Source: Diplonema japonicum (taxonomy: Eukaryota; Euglenozoa; Diplonemea; Diplonemida; Diplonemidae). From it: a stretch of DNA of 64,000 nucleotides. Made by a program: the position numbers and the translations under genes. Every line of letters begins with the position of its first letter. Position 1 is the first letter of the stretch. Where the stretch lies: assembly GCA_964019335.1 (NCBI GenBank), contig OZ025707.1, forward strand, positions 419,501-483,500, in the 5' to 3' direction. The notes beneath the pieces were generated by a model. That model was not told the origin of the DNA, did not search any database, and was given only the letters and a program-made list of their open reading frames with translations. Positions 36,746 to 47,363 of the stretch are shown here, piece by piece.

Positions 36746-38688
36746 CTGCTCCGTACCTCGTCATGACCGACGAGGTCTCGTTTTTCTTTCCTCTTCTCTT
36801 TTTTTTTTTATTTGCAAAAACGAATCTTCGACTTGTCTAAACAAAAAGGGGAACGTTGGCAACGTGTTTCGGTTCCTCTTTTTTTTTAATATTAGTTCTG
36901 TTTTGTTTTTTTTTTTTTTTTGTGTTCAACAAGAAGTACTGCTCACTTGTAAGAGCAGAAAAGAAAGAGTAGGGGCAGCATGCAGTATTTGTGCACAAAC
37001 AAAATGCTAAAAACCTTTTTGAATTGTCTGCGCGGGCAAGCTCCTCTTTGTATTCAGAGTCCAGAGTTCAGGTTGCATTGCGGCTCTTTCCTAGTGTTGA
37101 TGCGTACTGCTGATATCCTTTGGTCCGAGGTAAAACCCAATGCGTCAAGACCTGCACTCTATGAACGGTGGTAATGGTGCCCTGTGATTAGGCTAAGAAA
37201 AAGAATACCACTAAAGAGGTAGGCTGTCGGGTCCACCGCTCTTTTCTTTTTGTTTTAACAAGAATATTATTGTCGAAAGCGCGGATGTGTCCCTTTCCAC
37301 TTCACGAGCAATAAAAAATACAAGATTTTGAAAGGGAAAAAAAAAAAAGGAGTACAACCAACAATCAGCTGACTCTTTTTCTTCTTTCTCCTCTTGTCCA
37401 GCCTTCGCCCTGAAACTGTCGTTAGGCTCCTTTCAAAGACATCCTTATTTGCTGTGTGGAAAAGAAAAGTCAAGGCTTGTTAAGTTAAGACTTTTTTTTA
37501 AACGTTCCGTGGTGGGATGGGAGCCCGACTACTTTGAAAAAACCGATAGTTGCGTGGGGGCAGAAGGGAAGCTCACGGAACAAGCACCCCCCTCTGCACA
37601 CTGAATTCTTTATCGTGCCGTGGATGGGATCAGTGCTCTCCAACCCACTGGGTGGCACTAACCCTTAAAGGATGCTAGAGTTTTCACGATCGCCAGAAAT
37701 TGCATAAGCTGATTCACAGAGTTCGATACTCTCTTTCTCTCTCTCTCTCTGAGGAATGAGAATAAGAAAAAAAAGAAAAAAAAAAAAAAAGAAATGAGGA
37801 TTTGCACAAACAAAACGCCGGCCTCCTTTTTTTTTTCTTCTTTTCTTCTTTCGTTTGGACAGGAAGAAACGACAATCGAATAATGCATTTGTTAGTGGTG
37901 GTGAAGAAGAGCAATGCACAGGGCACAGGAACCACGCCCCCTGTCAGCCTCACCGACCATAGCAGCTTGTTTATCCCTCTACAGGTTAAATCCACAACTG
38001 CTGTAATGCACAAACACAGATATCTGTCTAAGAAAACGAATCTTTAACTTCGTCTAAACAAGAAAAAAAGAAAAAGAAGAAAAAAAAAAAAGGGAATGGA
38101 GGGGGACGTTTGTGGACCTTTTTTTTTTTCTCTCTAGGGTCTCCCCTCTGTTCTGTTTTTTTTTTTTTTTTTTTTCTCTTTTTTTTCTCTGAAGAAAATG
38201 CTGACGAAACAACCTACTCTGCAAGGGCAAAGACGCAGACCTACCTGTACCCCCTCCTCCCCTCCCCTCCCCTCCCCCCCCCCCTTCTCGACGTGCACGG
38301 CCGAATCGATCAGTAGAAATATTTAAAAAGGGACGGGCCTGCAGTAGTAATGCTTTGCTGTTTTCACAATAAAGATTGTTTTTTTTTTTTTTTTTTTTTT
38401 TTTACTGTGCCCTCCCGCCTCTTATTATAGTTCCCCCCCTCCCCCTTTTTTTTTTGATGCGTATTTCCATTTTTTGTGAACCAGTCTGCCGATCCTTTCC
38501 AAGTTGAGAACAAAAAGAAGAGAAAAATTCTTTTTCGTTTGTTTCATCGACACAAACGGCGGGAGGTTTTTTTTCTTGGAAAAATGGTTGGGAGGAAATA
38601 AAATGAATGACCTTTTTTTTTTTTTTGTTTTTCTTTTTTGTTTGGCAAAGACCACCAAAAGGAGGAGAAACCGCTGCTGAAAGGGAAT

Positions 38689-38740
38689 AGTGCAGGTGGA
38701 TGAGAACAAGGGGGAGCGGTCTCATAAAAAACTTCCATAG
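38689..38740 (+). repeat. dispersed spacer repeat, copy 1
   Basis: The segment GTGCAGGTGGATGAGAACAA and the following GGGGGAGCGGTCTCATAAAA resemble 56234-56285, with small indels. Both copies are in spacers and in the same orientation, followed by T-rich DNA. Confidence 0.55.
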
Positions 38741-39266
38741 CCCACAATTTCTTTTTTCTTTTTTTTGGAACAGACCAAAAAAAAAAAAAAAAAGAAAAAG
38801 GGAAATCCTCTTTTTGACTGTTTCTTTTTATCCGGATATTTTATTTGTCTTTTTTTTTTCTTTTTGTTCAGTCAAAAAGCGTGATTTAAATGCCAATACA
38901 AGGGTTGAGTCAAAATTTGTTTTGTTTTGGTTGAGATTTCTTCTTTTTTTTTTTCTTACGATAAACACACACCTTTTTTTTTTTTTTTTATGTGTGAAAA
39001 ACTGTGCAGAAACGTGCTCACACCAGAGCAAATATGGTTGTGCCCTACACCTTAGTAAAAAAAAAACCTAGTTTTTTTTCTTTTTTTTTTCTTCTTTTTT
39101 GTTTCTGCCTAAAGGCCGCACAAAGAAAACACAGCGTCCCGGACACAAGTATCCTCTTAATTTGGGAACGACTACAAAAAATAATTTCCCCCCCCCCAAA
39201 AAAAAAAGAAAAAACCCGCCTTTTTTTTGCTGCAGAAAAAAAAAAGGGGGTTTTTAAAATTAAGAC

Positions 39267-39471
39267 AGCTTCATATCTCTAAAGCCCGTTTTTTTTTTTC
39301 TTCACTGGGGGGGCCTCATAATTTAACGCGAAACCGGGCCCTCGTGCAAAAAAAAAAGTACATTTTCGGGAACTCGAGTCTAAAGAACGGCTCGTTATTT
39401 TGTTGGCAATAAATAGCTGATATATATATATTTTTTTTTTTTTGACGGCGGGTCTTTAGAGATATGAAGCT
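39267..39471. mobile_element. 205-bp MITE-like element
   Basis: The ends are inverted copies of AGCTTCATATCTCTAAAG followed by (A)CCCG: left at 39267-39288, right at 39449-39471. The interior is AT-rich and non-coding, with poly-T next to each terminal repeat. A degenerate relative of one end occurs near 61067 (CATGTCTCTAAAACCCG, also followed by a long poly-T). No clear target-site duplication is seen. Confidence 0.55.
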
Positions 39472-39653
39472 AACAGTTCATTTTTTTGTCTACCCCCCCC
39501 AAAAAAAACACAAAAACAGCACACATAAAAAAAAAAAAAAAAAAACATACAAAAAACACTCCCTTCTTGCTTCTTTTCGTCTTTTTCTTCTATTCGTCAA
39601 CAACGGTATTCTTCTCGGCAGCCGACGAGGACTCCCCGTACTTGGAGCCCAAG

Positions 39654-41116
39654 ATGCAACTTAAAGAAAGGATTCAGAAGAGGCTAGAGACAAGCGGGTT
39701 CAGTGTGGCCAACCTACCGGAGTACCATGAGACGCTGTCGCAGATGATGGCGTTGATGCTTGCAGGGGGGAAGGAGAAGGATACAATCCAAGCAGAGCTT
39801 GACAAGTACTTACTGCCAGGTTCTTTTGACGCATTCTTCGAGATGGCGAAGCAGGAGTACGACACAATGGTGGAGAGCAGCTGCGACATAGAAGGTTCCG
39901 TGCTGACCATCCAGGGCACAGACGCCGATTTAAAGCCAAGTGCCACTAAAGAGATGATCGAGGCACGGCTGAGGAAGTTCGGAGCGTCAATGGCCTCCGC
40001 AATGGCCGCACAAGAGACACCTGCGAAAAACAAAAAAAAGAAGAACAAATCCAAGACCACCGCCGACGGCACCATCACCATCAAGAAGCAGTCTGACGGG
40101 AAACAGGTATTCGGCCGCAAAGCCGGCGGCCGTGGTCGGGGCATCGCCTTCATCGACAAGCAGAAGATCGAGTCCATCGTCATCACGGGGCGCGGGAGGG
40201 GGCGTGGCGTGGGGAAGTCCGACGCACTCCCGCCTACAATGTTCCAAACACAGCAGAAGACCTTCCAACGAGCCGGCGGCCGAGGGGTGCAGACCCCTGT
40301 CCCTGCACAGTCCCTCCAGATGCAGCAGGCACGCGTCGCACAGAACACCGCAAATGCCCTGCAAGTTCAGCTGCAGCAGGCGACCGAGATGAAACAACAT
40401 CTTGCTGTGCAGGAAAGGCAGAACAACGCTCAGCAGGCACAGCTGATGCAGGTTTGTGGAGGGGGAGGGGGGAGGGGGGGAAAGAAAAACACAACACCTC
40501 CCAGGCTCAGCAGCAGCTGCTTCAGCAGCAGGCGATGTTGCAGCAGCAGCATCAGCAGATGAGGCAGATCCCCCTGCAGCAACAGCAGCAGCAGCAGGCG
40601 TTGATCCAACAGCAGGCTGTGCTGCAGCAGCAGGCTGCAAAGCTCCAGGCTCAGCTGCAGCATTCTCAGTTGCAGCCAGGTGCGCAGCAGGCACAGACGC
40701 AATCACAGGCTCAGGTTCAGGCCCAGGCCCAAGCCCAAGCACAGGCTCAGGCACAGGCTCAAGTGCAAGCACAGGCCCAAGCCCAAGCACAGGCACAGGC
40801 ACAGGCTCAAGTGCAAGCACAGGTGCAGATGCAGCCCCGGGTGACCATCGGACACCAGGTGCAAGGGACTCAGGGCATACAGGGGATCCATATCCCCCAG
40901 GCGGCTTTGCAAGGGATGCAAGGAGTGCAAGGGGTGCAAGGCGTTCAGATTCCCTACCTTGCTGGCTCCCAGTTGATGGTCCCCCAACAAGGTGTGCAAG
41001 ACGCATAGCAACAAACAAACAAAACCACCTTTTCAGGCATAATGATGAGCGCCGCCGCCCCGCAGCAGATCCAGATCGGGATGCCCCAGCAGGGCAGGGT
41101 CATCCAAAGAGCATGA
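39654..41116 (+). CDS. Q-rich RGG protein with Nab2/PWI-like N-terminus
   Basis: Exons 39654-40451, 40505-40991 and 41037-41116 give about 454 residues; without the last intron it would stop at 41008. The N-terminal 75 residues (KERIQKRLETSGFSVANL ... AELDKYLLPGSFDAFFE) resemble the helical PWI-like domain of Nab2/ZC3H14 poly(A)-RNA-binding proteins. A lysine patch (KNKKKKNKSK) and RG-rich stretches (GGRGRG, GRGRGRGVG) follow, typical of RNA binding and nuclear localisation. The second half is extremely glutamine-rich, with QA/QV dipeptide repeats at 40700-40830 and GVQGVQGVQ. No CCCH zinc fingers are present, unlike Nab2. A CTCGGCAG acceptor lies at 39621, just before the ATG. Role in mRNA handling is inferred. 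Confidence 0.65.
40700..40830 (+). repeat. CAGGC/CAAGC microsatellite-like coding repeat
   Basis: A six-base repeat encoding alternating Gln-Ala with occasional Gln-Val. It is in frame within the Q-rich gene and likely variable in length between strains. Confidence 0.85.
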
Positions 41117-41396
41117 GATCTTCTTTCTTCTTCAAAAAAGAAGCGTCAAAAAGAAGAGTATCTTCTTTCTTTTTTTTTTTTTTAACTATCCCAAGAGATA
41201 ACGGCGAAGAGTGTGTTTTTTTTTTTTTTTTCATTTTTCTTTCTTGGTCAAAGCCGGCAACCTTTTTTTTTTTTAAAGAAATAAGAAGCCAAAAGATATT
41301 ATTATGCCCCCCCCCATATTTTTTCTTCTCTCTTCTCCCCCCCATAAAAAAAAAGGGGGAAACCAAAAAAAAAATAAAATTATAAAATAAAAAGAA

Positions 41397-42974
41397 ATGC
41401 TTACAGACCGCGACCTGGTGTTAGAAGGCTCCCGGGAGGTGACAAAAAGAGTGAAGGCATATGTAACGCAAGGGGGCAAGCCGGGAGATGTGAATAACAT
41501 GCTTGTAGAAGGTTATGAAGGCGGTCCCGACTTGTGCACGTTGTTGGGCGTGTGGAATGAGGGGCTGGCCAAGCTGAGAGGGAAGGAGGCGAAAACGGGG
41601 AGCAGCGTCAGGCAATGCTTGAAGACAATGGTGGGACACGGGGCGCAAAATGCAGAACGGCTGAAGGGTCTGGACGATCTTGTTATGAGTGCTGTCAGCC
41701 CACCCACCTGGAACGAACTCCTGAGAGTCGACGAGGAATGGTGCAACATCTTATGCTCACTCTGGGTGGAGAAGCCAGACAGCCCTGCATTACGCTTTTT
41801 CTTAACAGGCCTCAAGAGATCCATGGCACCATCATCGCCCCTCCCGAACCCGATTCTCGCAGCAGCGTTCCCATCTGTCTTCCAAGACATGCTTCGAGGA
41901 ATTCTTATGCAGTCATCAACAGATGTTCTCCTTAAGGATGAAGCTTGGGTGTTGCAAACCTGCAATTTAGGGTATCATGCAACACTGCTTGCGGTGTTGT
42001 TTTTGGAGAACTGGAGGAAGGACAAAGCGACGGAGGGGACCGCGCATAAAGCCGACAGGTTGCTGCACGCGATTCAAAAAATGACGGTCGAGACAAGGCC
42101 AAACCAACTCTCCGCCGCCTTCCCATTCTCCTCGAAGGCCCTCCGCACCATCCTTCACGAAGAGTCTCTCTGCGGTGCCGACGCGGTCAAGATCAAACGT
42201 GAGACCGACCTCACACAGTTCAAGCACCCCGTCCTTCTCCTTCGAATGGTTTCAGAAGCACTTGCATCAGAGAAATGGGTCGACATCCTCATAGACATAA
42301 CCAACGCAGACAGGGAAGCCGTTAATGAAGTCCTCTCTGCGTATAAGAAAGCCGAGAAAGTTGCGAATGAAAACTTCCTTCTTGAAGACGTGCTGTCAGA
42401 TGTAACACATGAAGTGGTGGAGAGCAGCAAGAGGAGTGGTGTCGCTGCTTTGCTTGCCGTGGTCGGGTTTGGGAACGTGTTGAAGACAGTTGTGGAATCC
42501 CTCTCCGATGAGGTGTCTATCAAAGTTATTCGCTTGGTCCTTAAGGTTCTTCTCGGGGTTGTGGTGGGAAATCGTCCTGCGCTTGGTCCGCTGCTCTCGG
42601 AACGCATTCATGAGGTGTGCTTGTCGAGTCATACTTCTGATCCTGTTACGGAGCAGGCGTTTTTTTATCTTGCTAGTGCGTTTTTTATCGCAGCTGCTTC
42701 GTCGCCTTCTCCTCTGCCGGCGCTCCACCTTCTTGCGGTGTCCGACCTTTCTCCCCAGAACCGTACCGTGCTCCACTTCACCTTGGCTATGATATTCGTG
42801 TACCTCCCGCCGCCATACTCCCCCGAGGCGGCCGACGTCGTGAGGTCCCTCGTTGCCACCCCTGCGAGCAAGGAGGCACAGCGAACCTCTTTGCCCGTGC
42901 TGACACCGTTCATACCAAAACATATCAGACTGGACCCGGCTGCGTTCAAAGAATTCCTGAAGTCCCACGGGTGA
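41397..42974 (+). CDS. TH1 / NELF-C/D-like protein
   Basis: A single-exon gene of 525 residues, helical throughout. The N-terminus (DRDLVLEGSREVTKRVKAY, QGGKPGDV, EGYEGGPDL, LLGVW) follows the TH1 pattern of D-(Y/V)-E, lone aromatic, QGG-P-x-V, Y-x-G and a terminal W. A second matching stretch is PPTWNELLRVDEEWCNILCSL, and PPPYSPE near the end also fits. TH1 (NELF-C/D) is part of the negative elongation factor that pauses RNA polymerase II in animals. Identity between the families would be low, so the assignment is tentative. Other alpha-solenoid proteins could look alike. The start ATG directly follows an A-rich spacer with no earlier in-frame ATG. Confidence 0.5.
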   Translation: MLTDRDLVLEGSREVTKRVKAYVTQGGKPGDVNNMLVEGYEGGPDLCTLLGVWNEGLAKLRGKEAKTGSSVRQCLKTMVGHGAQNAERLKGLDDLVMSAVSPPTWNELLRVDEEWCNILCSLWVEKPDSPALRFFLTGLKRSMAPSSPLPNPILAAAFPSVFQDMLRGILMQSSTDVLLKDEAWVLQTCNLGYHATLLAVLFLENWRKDKATEGTAHKADRLLHAIQKMTVETRPNQLSAAFPFSSKALRTILHEESLCGADAVKIKRETDLTQFKHPVLLLRMVSEALASEKWVDILIDITNADREAVNEVLSAYKKAEKVANENFLLEDVLSDVTHEVVESSKRSGVAALLAVVGFGNVLKTVVESLSDEVSIKVIRLVLKVLLGVVVGNRPALGPLLSERIHEVCLSSHTSDPVTEQAFFYLASAFFIAAASSPSPLPALHLLAVSDLSPQNRTVLHFTLAMIFVYLPPPYSPEAADVVRSLVATPASKEAQRTSLPVLTPFIPKHIRLDPAAFKEFLKSHG

Positions 42975-43111
42975 TGACACCAGGGGAAACGAGAAATAAA
43001 AAAAAGAAGAAACAACATTTGATTTTTTTTTTTCTTTTTTTTTTTTGCCGCCCAGTCAGGTGTAAAATCCCAAAAAGAATCCAGAACTCCGACACAAAAA
43101 AAAGAAAAGAA

Positions 43112-45205
43112 ATGTTCGGTAAGATGGGCGACATGATGCGGGGTGTGGTGAGCACGCCCAAGCGGAAGAAGTCTATAGCAGGGAAGAACGGGTCCCCGGG
43201 GTCGCCGGACGCCTTCAAGTTCGAGGTGATGGAGAACGCGATGCAGGAGAAGCTGAAGATGGGCGTGAAGTACAACATGAAGGTACTGATAAAAGGCGAG
43301 AGAGGCGCGGGGAAGAGCAGCCTGCTGAAGAGGCTGCAGGGAAAGCCCTTCGAAGCGGAGTACACAAAAACACCGCAGATCCAAGCAGCCACCATACACT
43401 GGCACGCGAGCACAAAAGAAGAAGCCGTGAAGGTCGAAGTCTGGGAAGTCATCGACGAAGGTTTCAGAACGCAAGCAATGCAAGACCAATGCAAAAAGCT
43501 ACAAGGCCAAGCTGGACTGCTTGACGCGATTCCCATATCAGATGCCACCAACATCGATGTCTATCGGGATGCGCACTGTGTTATGTTTGTCTTGGATGCC
43601 ACAAACCCCGATGCCCTTAACTACCTCAAAACAGAGCTGCCGAAGATACCGAAGTCCATCTGCGTGCTCGTCCTTCGCAGCAAGTGCGATCTCGACGGTG
43701 TCGTCATCACAGAGGAGCACATCCACAAGGTTGTTGCAACACACAAGCCCGTCTCCACACCATTTCTTCTCAACATCTCCCACAACAAGATCGACTCTGC
43801 GTTCTGTGTTGCCCCGCAGGTCGTCTCGACCTCGATGCTGAACTGTTACGGACTTAAGCAGTTGTACTCTTATCTTAATGTCCCGTTTGAGTTCCTCAGA
43901 ACCATCACCATTGAGGCACAGCTTCGAAAGGTCTGGGAAGGCATTGCATTGGTACAAGCCGGGATCACAGAGGAAGCTTCGGAATCATACTCTGATTACT
44001 GCCTGTGGCTGGAGAGCACTTCGCAGAGCAAGCAAGATGTTGTTGAGGACATTGAGGTGACGGAGTCCGAGGTGAGCGAGCCGGTGCAGCCACAGCAGCA
44101 GCAGCTCCAATCACCCCCCATGATCGAGGGGAAGAAGGAGAAGAAAAAAGGCTTCAAAGCACGCTTTCTCGGTGGGAAACGGAAAGACTCGTCACCATCC
44201 TCGAAGTCGGACAAAGACGCAAAAGAAACCCTCAAAACAGAAACCCCTCAACAAGACGCCCCACCACTCGACTTCACAGGCGGGAAGCAAGAAACGGACC
44301 TTGACGGTCTGGACGGCTTCTTTGGCGACCTCAGCGATGACGACAAAGCGGAAGACGCGAACAGGGTAGCATCTGATATCGATTCTGACGATTTGACAGC
44401 AGGGCAGCTTGCATGGCGCAACGCGAACACAACTACCGCCCAGCGGACGCGTAAACGGAACCCCTCACCGTCCTCAGAAGAGGAAGAACAAGAAGAAGAA
44501 CAAGAAAAACCCACACCTGATCCCGAACCCGAACCTGAACCCGTACCCATCGTCAAGAAGGAGACGGAGGAAGAACGCGCGGAGCGAAAAGCCGCCAAGA
44601 AAGAAGCGAAGAAACGGGCCGCCGAGGAAAAACGGCAAGAAGACGCTGCGAAGAGGGAAAAAGAAGCACGGGAAAGACGGGAGTGGAAAGAGAGGGAGGA
44701 AAGAGAGAAAAGAGAACGCGAGGAAGAGGAACAGAAGAAAAACCAAGAGCTAGCTGACGCGGCCATCGACATGGGCATGCCCGAGGATGATGGGTTTTTC
44801 AGTGAAGAGGAAGAAGAAGCCAAAGAACAAAAGGAAATACCTGCAAGTGAAGCGGTGCCTGAAGAGGAAGAGGAAGAAGAAGAAGTAGAACAAACACAAC
44901 AAACAATATCCGAGCCCCCACAAGAGGCCCCGCAAGAGGCCACTCCAGCACCCCAGGGGGCAGAAGCCGTATCCGCCCAAGCGCTTGAAGCCCTAGCCCT
45001 TGCCATGTCATCCATGCAGCAGGACGTTCAGGAAGCCGAGCCCCTCCCCAAGGAGAAGAAGGAAAAGAAACCGAAAAAGGATCGGAGCGAGAGAGACAGG
45101 GAGAAGAAGGAGAAGAGACGCCGGAGAGACGACGGCCCTTCAGGCGAGAAAAAAGAACGAAGAAGGCGGCGCAGAGAAGAAGAGGCATCCAACGAAGGGG
45201 AGTGA
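43112..45205 (+). CDS. RABL6: Rab-like GTPase 6 (RABL6/Parf) homolog
   Basis: A single-exon gene of 697 residues. The GTPase domain occupies about residues 45-290. It begins with GVKYNMKVLIKG, and the P-loop GERGAGKSS is followed by LLKRLQGKPF, EYTKTPQIQ and VKVEVWEVIDEG, the order and wording typical of RABL6. The base-recognition motif is degenerate (LRSKCDLD instead of NKxD), as in known RABL6 proteins. The long C-terminal tail is highly charged, with E-rich runs, K/R-rich blocks and a PEPEPEPVP stretch, as in the family's disordered tail. The in-frame extension upstream to 42971 overlaps the previous gene's stop and is low complexity, so I start at 43112. A polypyrimidine tract ending in CCCAG lies about 50 bases upstream. 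Animal RABL6 affects proliferation and trafficking; the role in protists is not known to me. Confidence 0.88.
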   Translation: MFGKMGDMMRGVVSTPKRKKSIAGKNGSPGSPDAFKFEVMENAMQEKLKMGVKYNMKVLIKGERGAGKSSLLKRLQGKPFEAEYTKTPQIQAATIHWHASTKEEAVKVEVWEVIDEGFRTQAMQDQCKKLQGQAGLLDAIPISDATNIDVYRDAHCVMFVLDATNPDALNYLKTELPKIPKSICVLVLRSKCDLDGVVITEEHIHKVVATHKPVSTPFLLNISHNKIDSAFCVAPQVVSTSMLNCYGLKQLYSYLNVPFEFLRTITIEAQLRKVWEGIALVQAGITEEASESYSDYCLWLESTSQSKQDVVEDIEVTESEVSEPVQPQQQQLQSPPMIEGKKEKKKGFKARFLGGKRKDSSPSSKSDKDAKETLKTETPQQDAPPLDFTGGKQETDLDGLDGFFGDLSDDDKAEDANRVASDIDSDDLTAGQLAWRNANTTTAQRTRKRNPSPSSEEEEQEEEQEKPTPDPEPEPEPVPIVKKETEEERAERKAAKKEAKKRAAEEKRQEDAAKREKEARERREWKEREEREKREREEEEQKKNQELADAAIDMGMPEDDGFFSEEEEEAKEQKEIPASEAVPEEEEEEEEVEQTQQTISEPPQEAPQEATPAPQGAEAVSAQALEALALAMSSMQQDVQEAEPLPKEKKEKKPKKDRSERDREKKEKRRRRDDGPSGEKKERRRRRREEEASNEGE

Positions 45206-45557
45206 AAAAAAAAAAATGTTTCAAAAAAAGAAAGTGTCGGACACGCCCCTGTTTTTTTTTTTTTTTTTTCCATCTGATTTTGTGTCCCAAAACCTTTTTG
45301 TTTTGTCCCCCCTCCCCCCACGGGAAAAAAACAAACTATACGGTGCTGCTTCTTGCAGTGATTCCCCCCCCCCCCCCCCCCCCCAGTGAAAGAAAAAAAC
45401 GTTTCTTTTTTTCTGGGGGGGTGAGAATGACGAAAAAAGCAAATTTTCTTTCTTTTTATGGTCTCGAACAAAGTGATTTTCTAGGCCTTTTTTTTTTTTC
45501 TCCTCCTCCCCACATCCACTTGTTTTTTATTAAATCTTTTTTTTTTTCAATCCCCGC

Positions 45558-45588
<31 letters not shown>

Positions 45589-45685
45589 AGAGAGAAAAAA
45601 GAAAAAAAGAAATACAAATTTCCCACAGGGGGTTTTGAAAGGGAAAAAAAAAAAAGAAAAAAAAAAAGAAAGTGACAACCACAAA
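45206..45685. other. low-complexity spacer
   Basis: Long A, T and C runs, including more than 20 consecutive C near 45363, and very little mixed sequence. No gene or RNA seen. Confidence 0.6.
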
Positions 45686-47310
45686 ATGAGTGGAGTGCCT
45701 GATGTAGGCGACAAGCGGAAGGGCATTGATGATGAAGAGGAGCTGACTATCAGGGAGAGATTAGACGACTGCTACTGCCTGCTGGGTCAGCTGGTAGTAC
45801 AAGGGATGGACCTTTACGCAGGTAACGGTTGTGTGAGCACAGAGGAACTCATCTTAGTAGCCAGGCTTATGACCCTCAGGAATGTGGGGTATCTACCCCC
45901 CGTTGCCGAGATGTACAGGTCCTTCTCTTTAGACGAAACGCAGCAGCGTATTGACCGTTATAACAGTCATCCAGGACGGGTGGAGTATCCACCCACAAAG
46001 GTGAGCGCTCAGGAAGAAGAGGATGACAGCGAAGAAGCACCGCTGATAAAAGAAAGACCTGCTGCGAAAAAGCCCGCGGCGAAAATATCCAAAACAAAAG
46101 ACGCCCACCAAGAAGAGGACAAGCAGTGGACGGTGAGCTCCGCAGTGGAAAGAATCCCGTTCCAAAACAAGGAGGTCAGGCATCTGACGCTTCCGGAGCT
46201 GAGGGTTTGGCAATTTTCTTTTTTTTTTTTTTTTTTTTTTTTTTCCCCAAAAAAAAAAGAAAAATAAAAAAAAAAAGGGTTGGTTCCAAAACGAAGGTCT
46301 CCAAATGAACTGTGGAATCCGCAGGGCAAGGAAAATCCTGGAAACCCACTGGGTATGTTTTTTTTTTTTTTTTTTCAACAAAAAAAAAAAGAAAAATCGT
46401 ACAGAGAAGCAAGCACAGAGAACACTTGGAAAAGGACATCTACGCAAGGGTATCAAAATCATGGGTGGACAGAAGCGGAGTGGGGGTTAGCTCCATCCGC
46501 CCGGTGGCGAAGGACGTGGTAGTGGACAAAGTTCCAAGCTTCATGATGCACAGGCTAGGGTACCATTTTGAAAACAACGAGACGCTGCCCACGCTAGACG
46601 TCCCAGCAGAAGACCTAAAGTACTTGCCCCGCGAGGTGGACGAATACCTTCGGTCAATGCAGTGTGTGGACTACACACAAGATGCCGACGGGGTCATGCA
46701 CCTAGCAATGCTTGGACCCAACACCTTTGCAGGGCTTAGCCAATGGGTCAACGCTGCAGTAAAAGGAAAAGCGAACTCCACATTTGGAGCTGGCGATCCT
46801 GATGACATCACCTACAACCACAAGATACAAACTGTAGTCGAATGCGCTCTAGGAGAGGAGTTCACGGTGGATTACAATGGACTCTTTGACAAGAAATGTT
46901 TAGAACAGATAACCGGATACAAGGAGAAGTCACGGCAGTTCCAGAAGAACCCCTCTGGCAACGACGGGTCCACTTCGGACGTGAGGCTTGCTAACCTCCC
47001 CACACATCTCAAACACCTCGAAGGGACGTTTTACATATGCGGATGCTTCAACAACTACCCCCTCTTCCGTAAAAAAGGTACTGTGTTGCCTATGCCGATC
47101 TGGATCGCTTTTCAGGATAATCGGTGGACTTTTTACACCAACCATCTCTTCACCCACGATTGCATTGCGCTCATGGCGTCTAAGGCGGGGAAGGCCTACC
47201 CCAGCGACGTGGAAGGGTGGAGCATGATAGAGACCGTCACCAAGAGAACGGCCAAGCGCCGCAAGAAACAGGACGAGGTCATCAAGCTGAAGTTCACCAT
47301 TGTGAAATAG
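45686..47310 (+). CDS. SET-domain-like protein
   Basis: Exons 45686-46204, 46278-46352 and 46405-47310 give 499 residues; introns are 73 and 52 nt and all junctions are in phase 0. After an acidic N-terminal third, the central part has SGVGVSSIRPV where SET domains have their GxG strand. Later come FAGLSQWVNAAVKGKANSTF and ECALGEEFTVDYNG. The last matches the SET motif GEELT-x-DY well. The usual NHS asparagine motif is replaced by WVNAA, so methyltransferase activity is uncertain. A basic cluster (KRTAKRRKKQDE) near the C-terminus may be a nuclear signal. The middle exon (RARKILETHW) only makes sense with both introns removed. It is likely a lysine methyltransferase or a derivative. Confidence 0.6.
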
Positions 47311-47324
47311 TAAAAAGGAAAGTT

Positions 47325-47363
<39 letters not shown>

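Larger units (their letters stand above)
36486..39266. other. gene-poor spacer with gene fragment and dispersed repeats
   Basis: No intact gene found. It holds the broken gene fragment at 36660-36745, listed separately, and three copies of TGCACAAACA (near 36989, 37803, 38007). A CT microsatellite lies at about 37729-37752. A segment related to one in another spacer starts at 38689. The motif CGAATCTT followed by GTCTAAACAA occurs twice (near 36830 and 38037). The rest is poly-A, poly-T and poly-C. Mixed-composition stretches at 36980-37250 and 37500-37720 show no coding frame and match no RNA I recognise. Confidence 0.5.

Noticed and set aside
36603-37010. Open frame of 135 codons
   Set aside because: It joins the frameshifted gene fragment to poly-T-encoded phenylalanine runs; not a real gene.
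45202-45675. Open frame through poly-A/T/C
   Set aside because: Its translation is almost only F, K and P from homopolymers.
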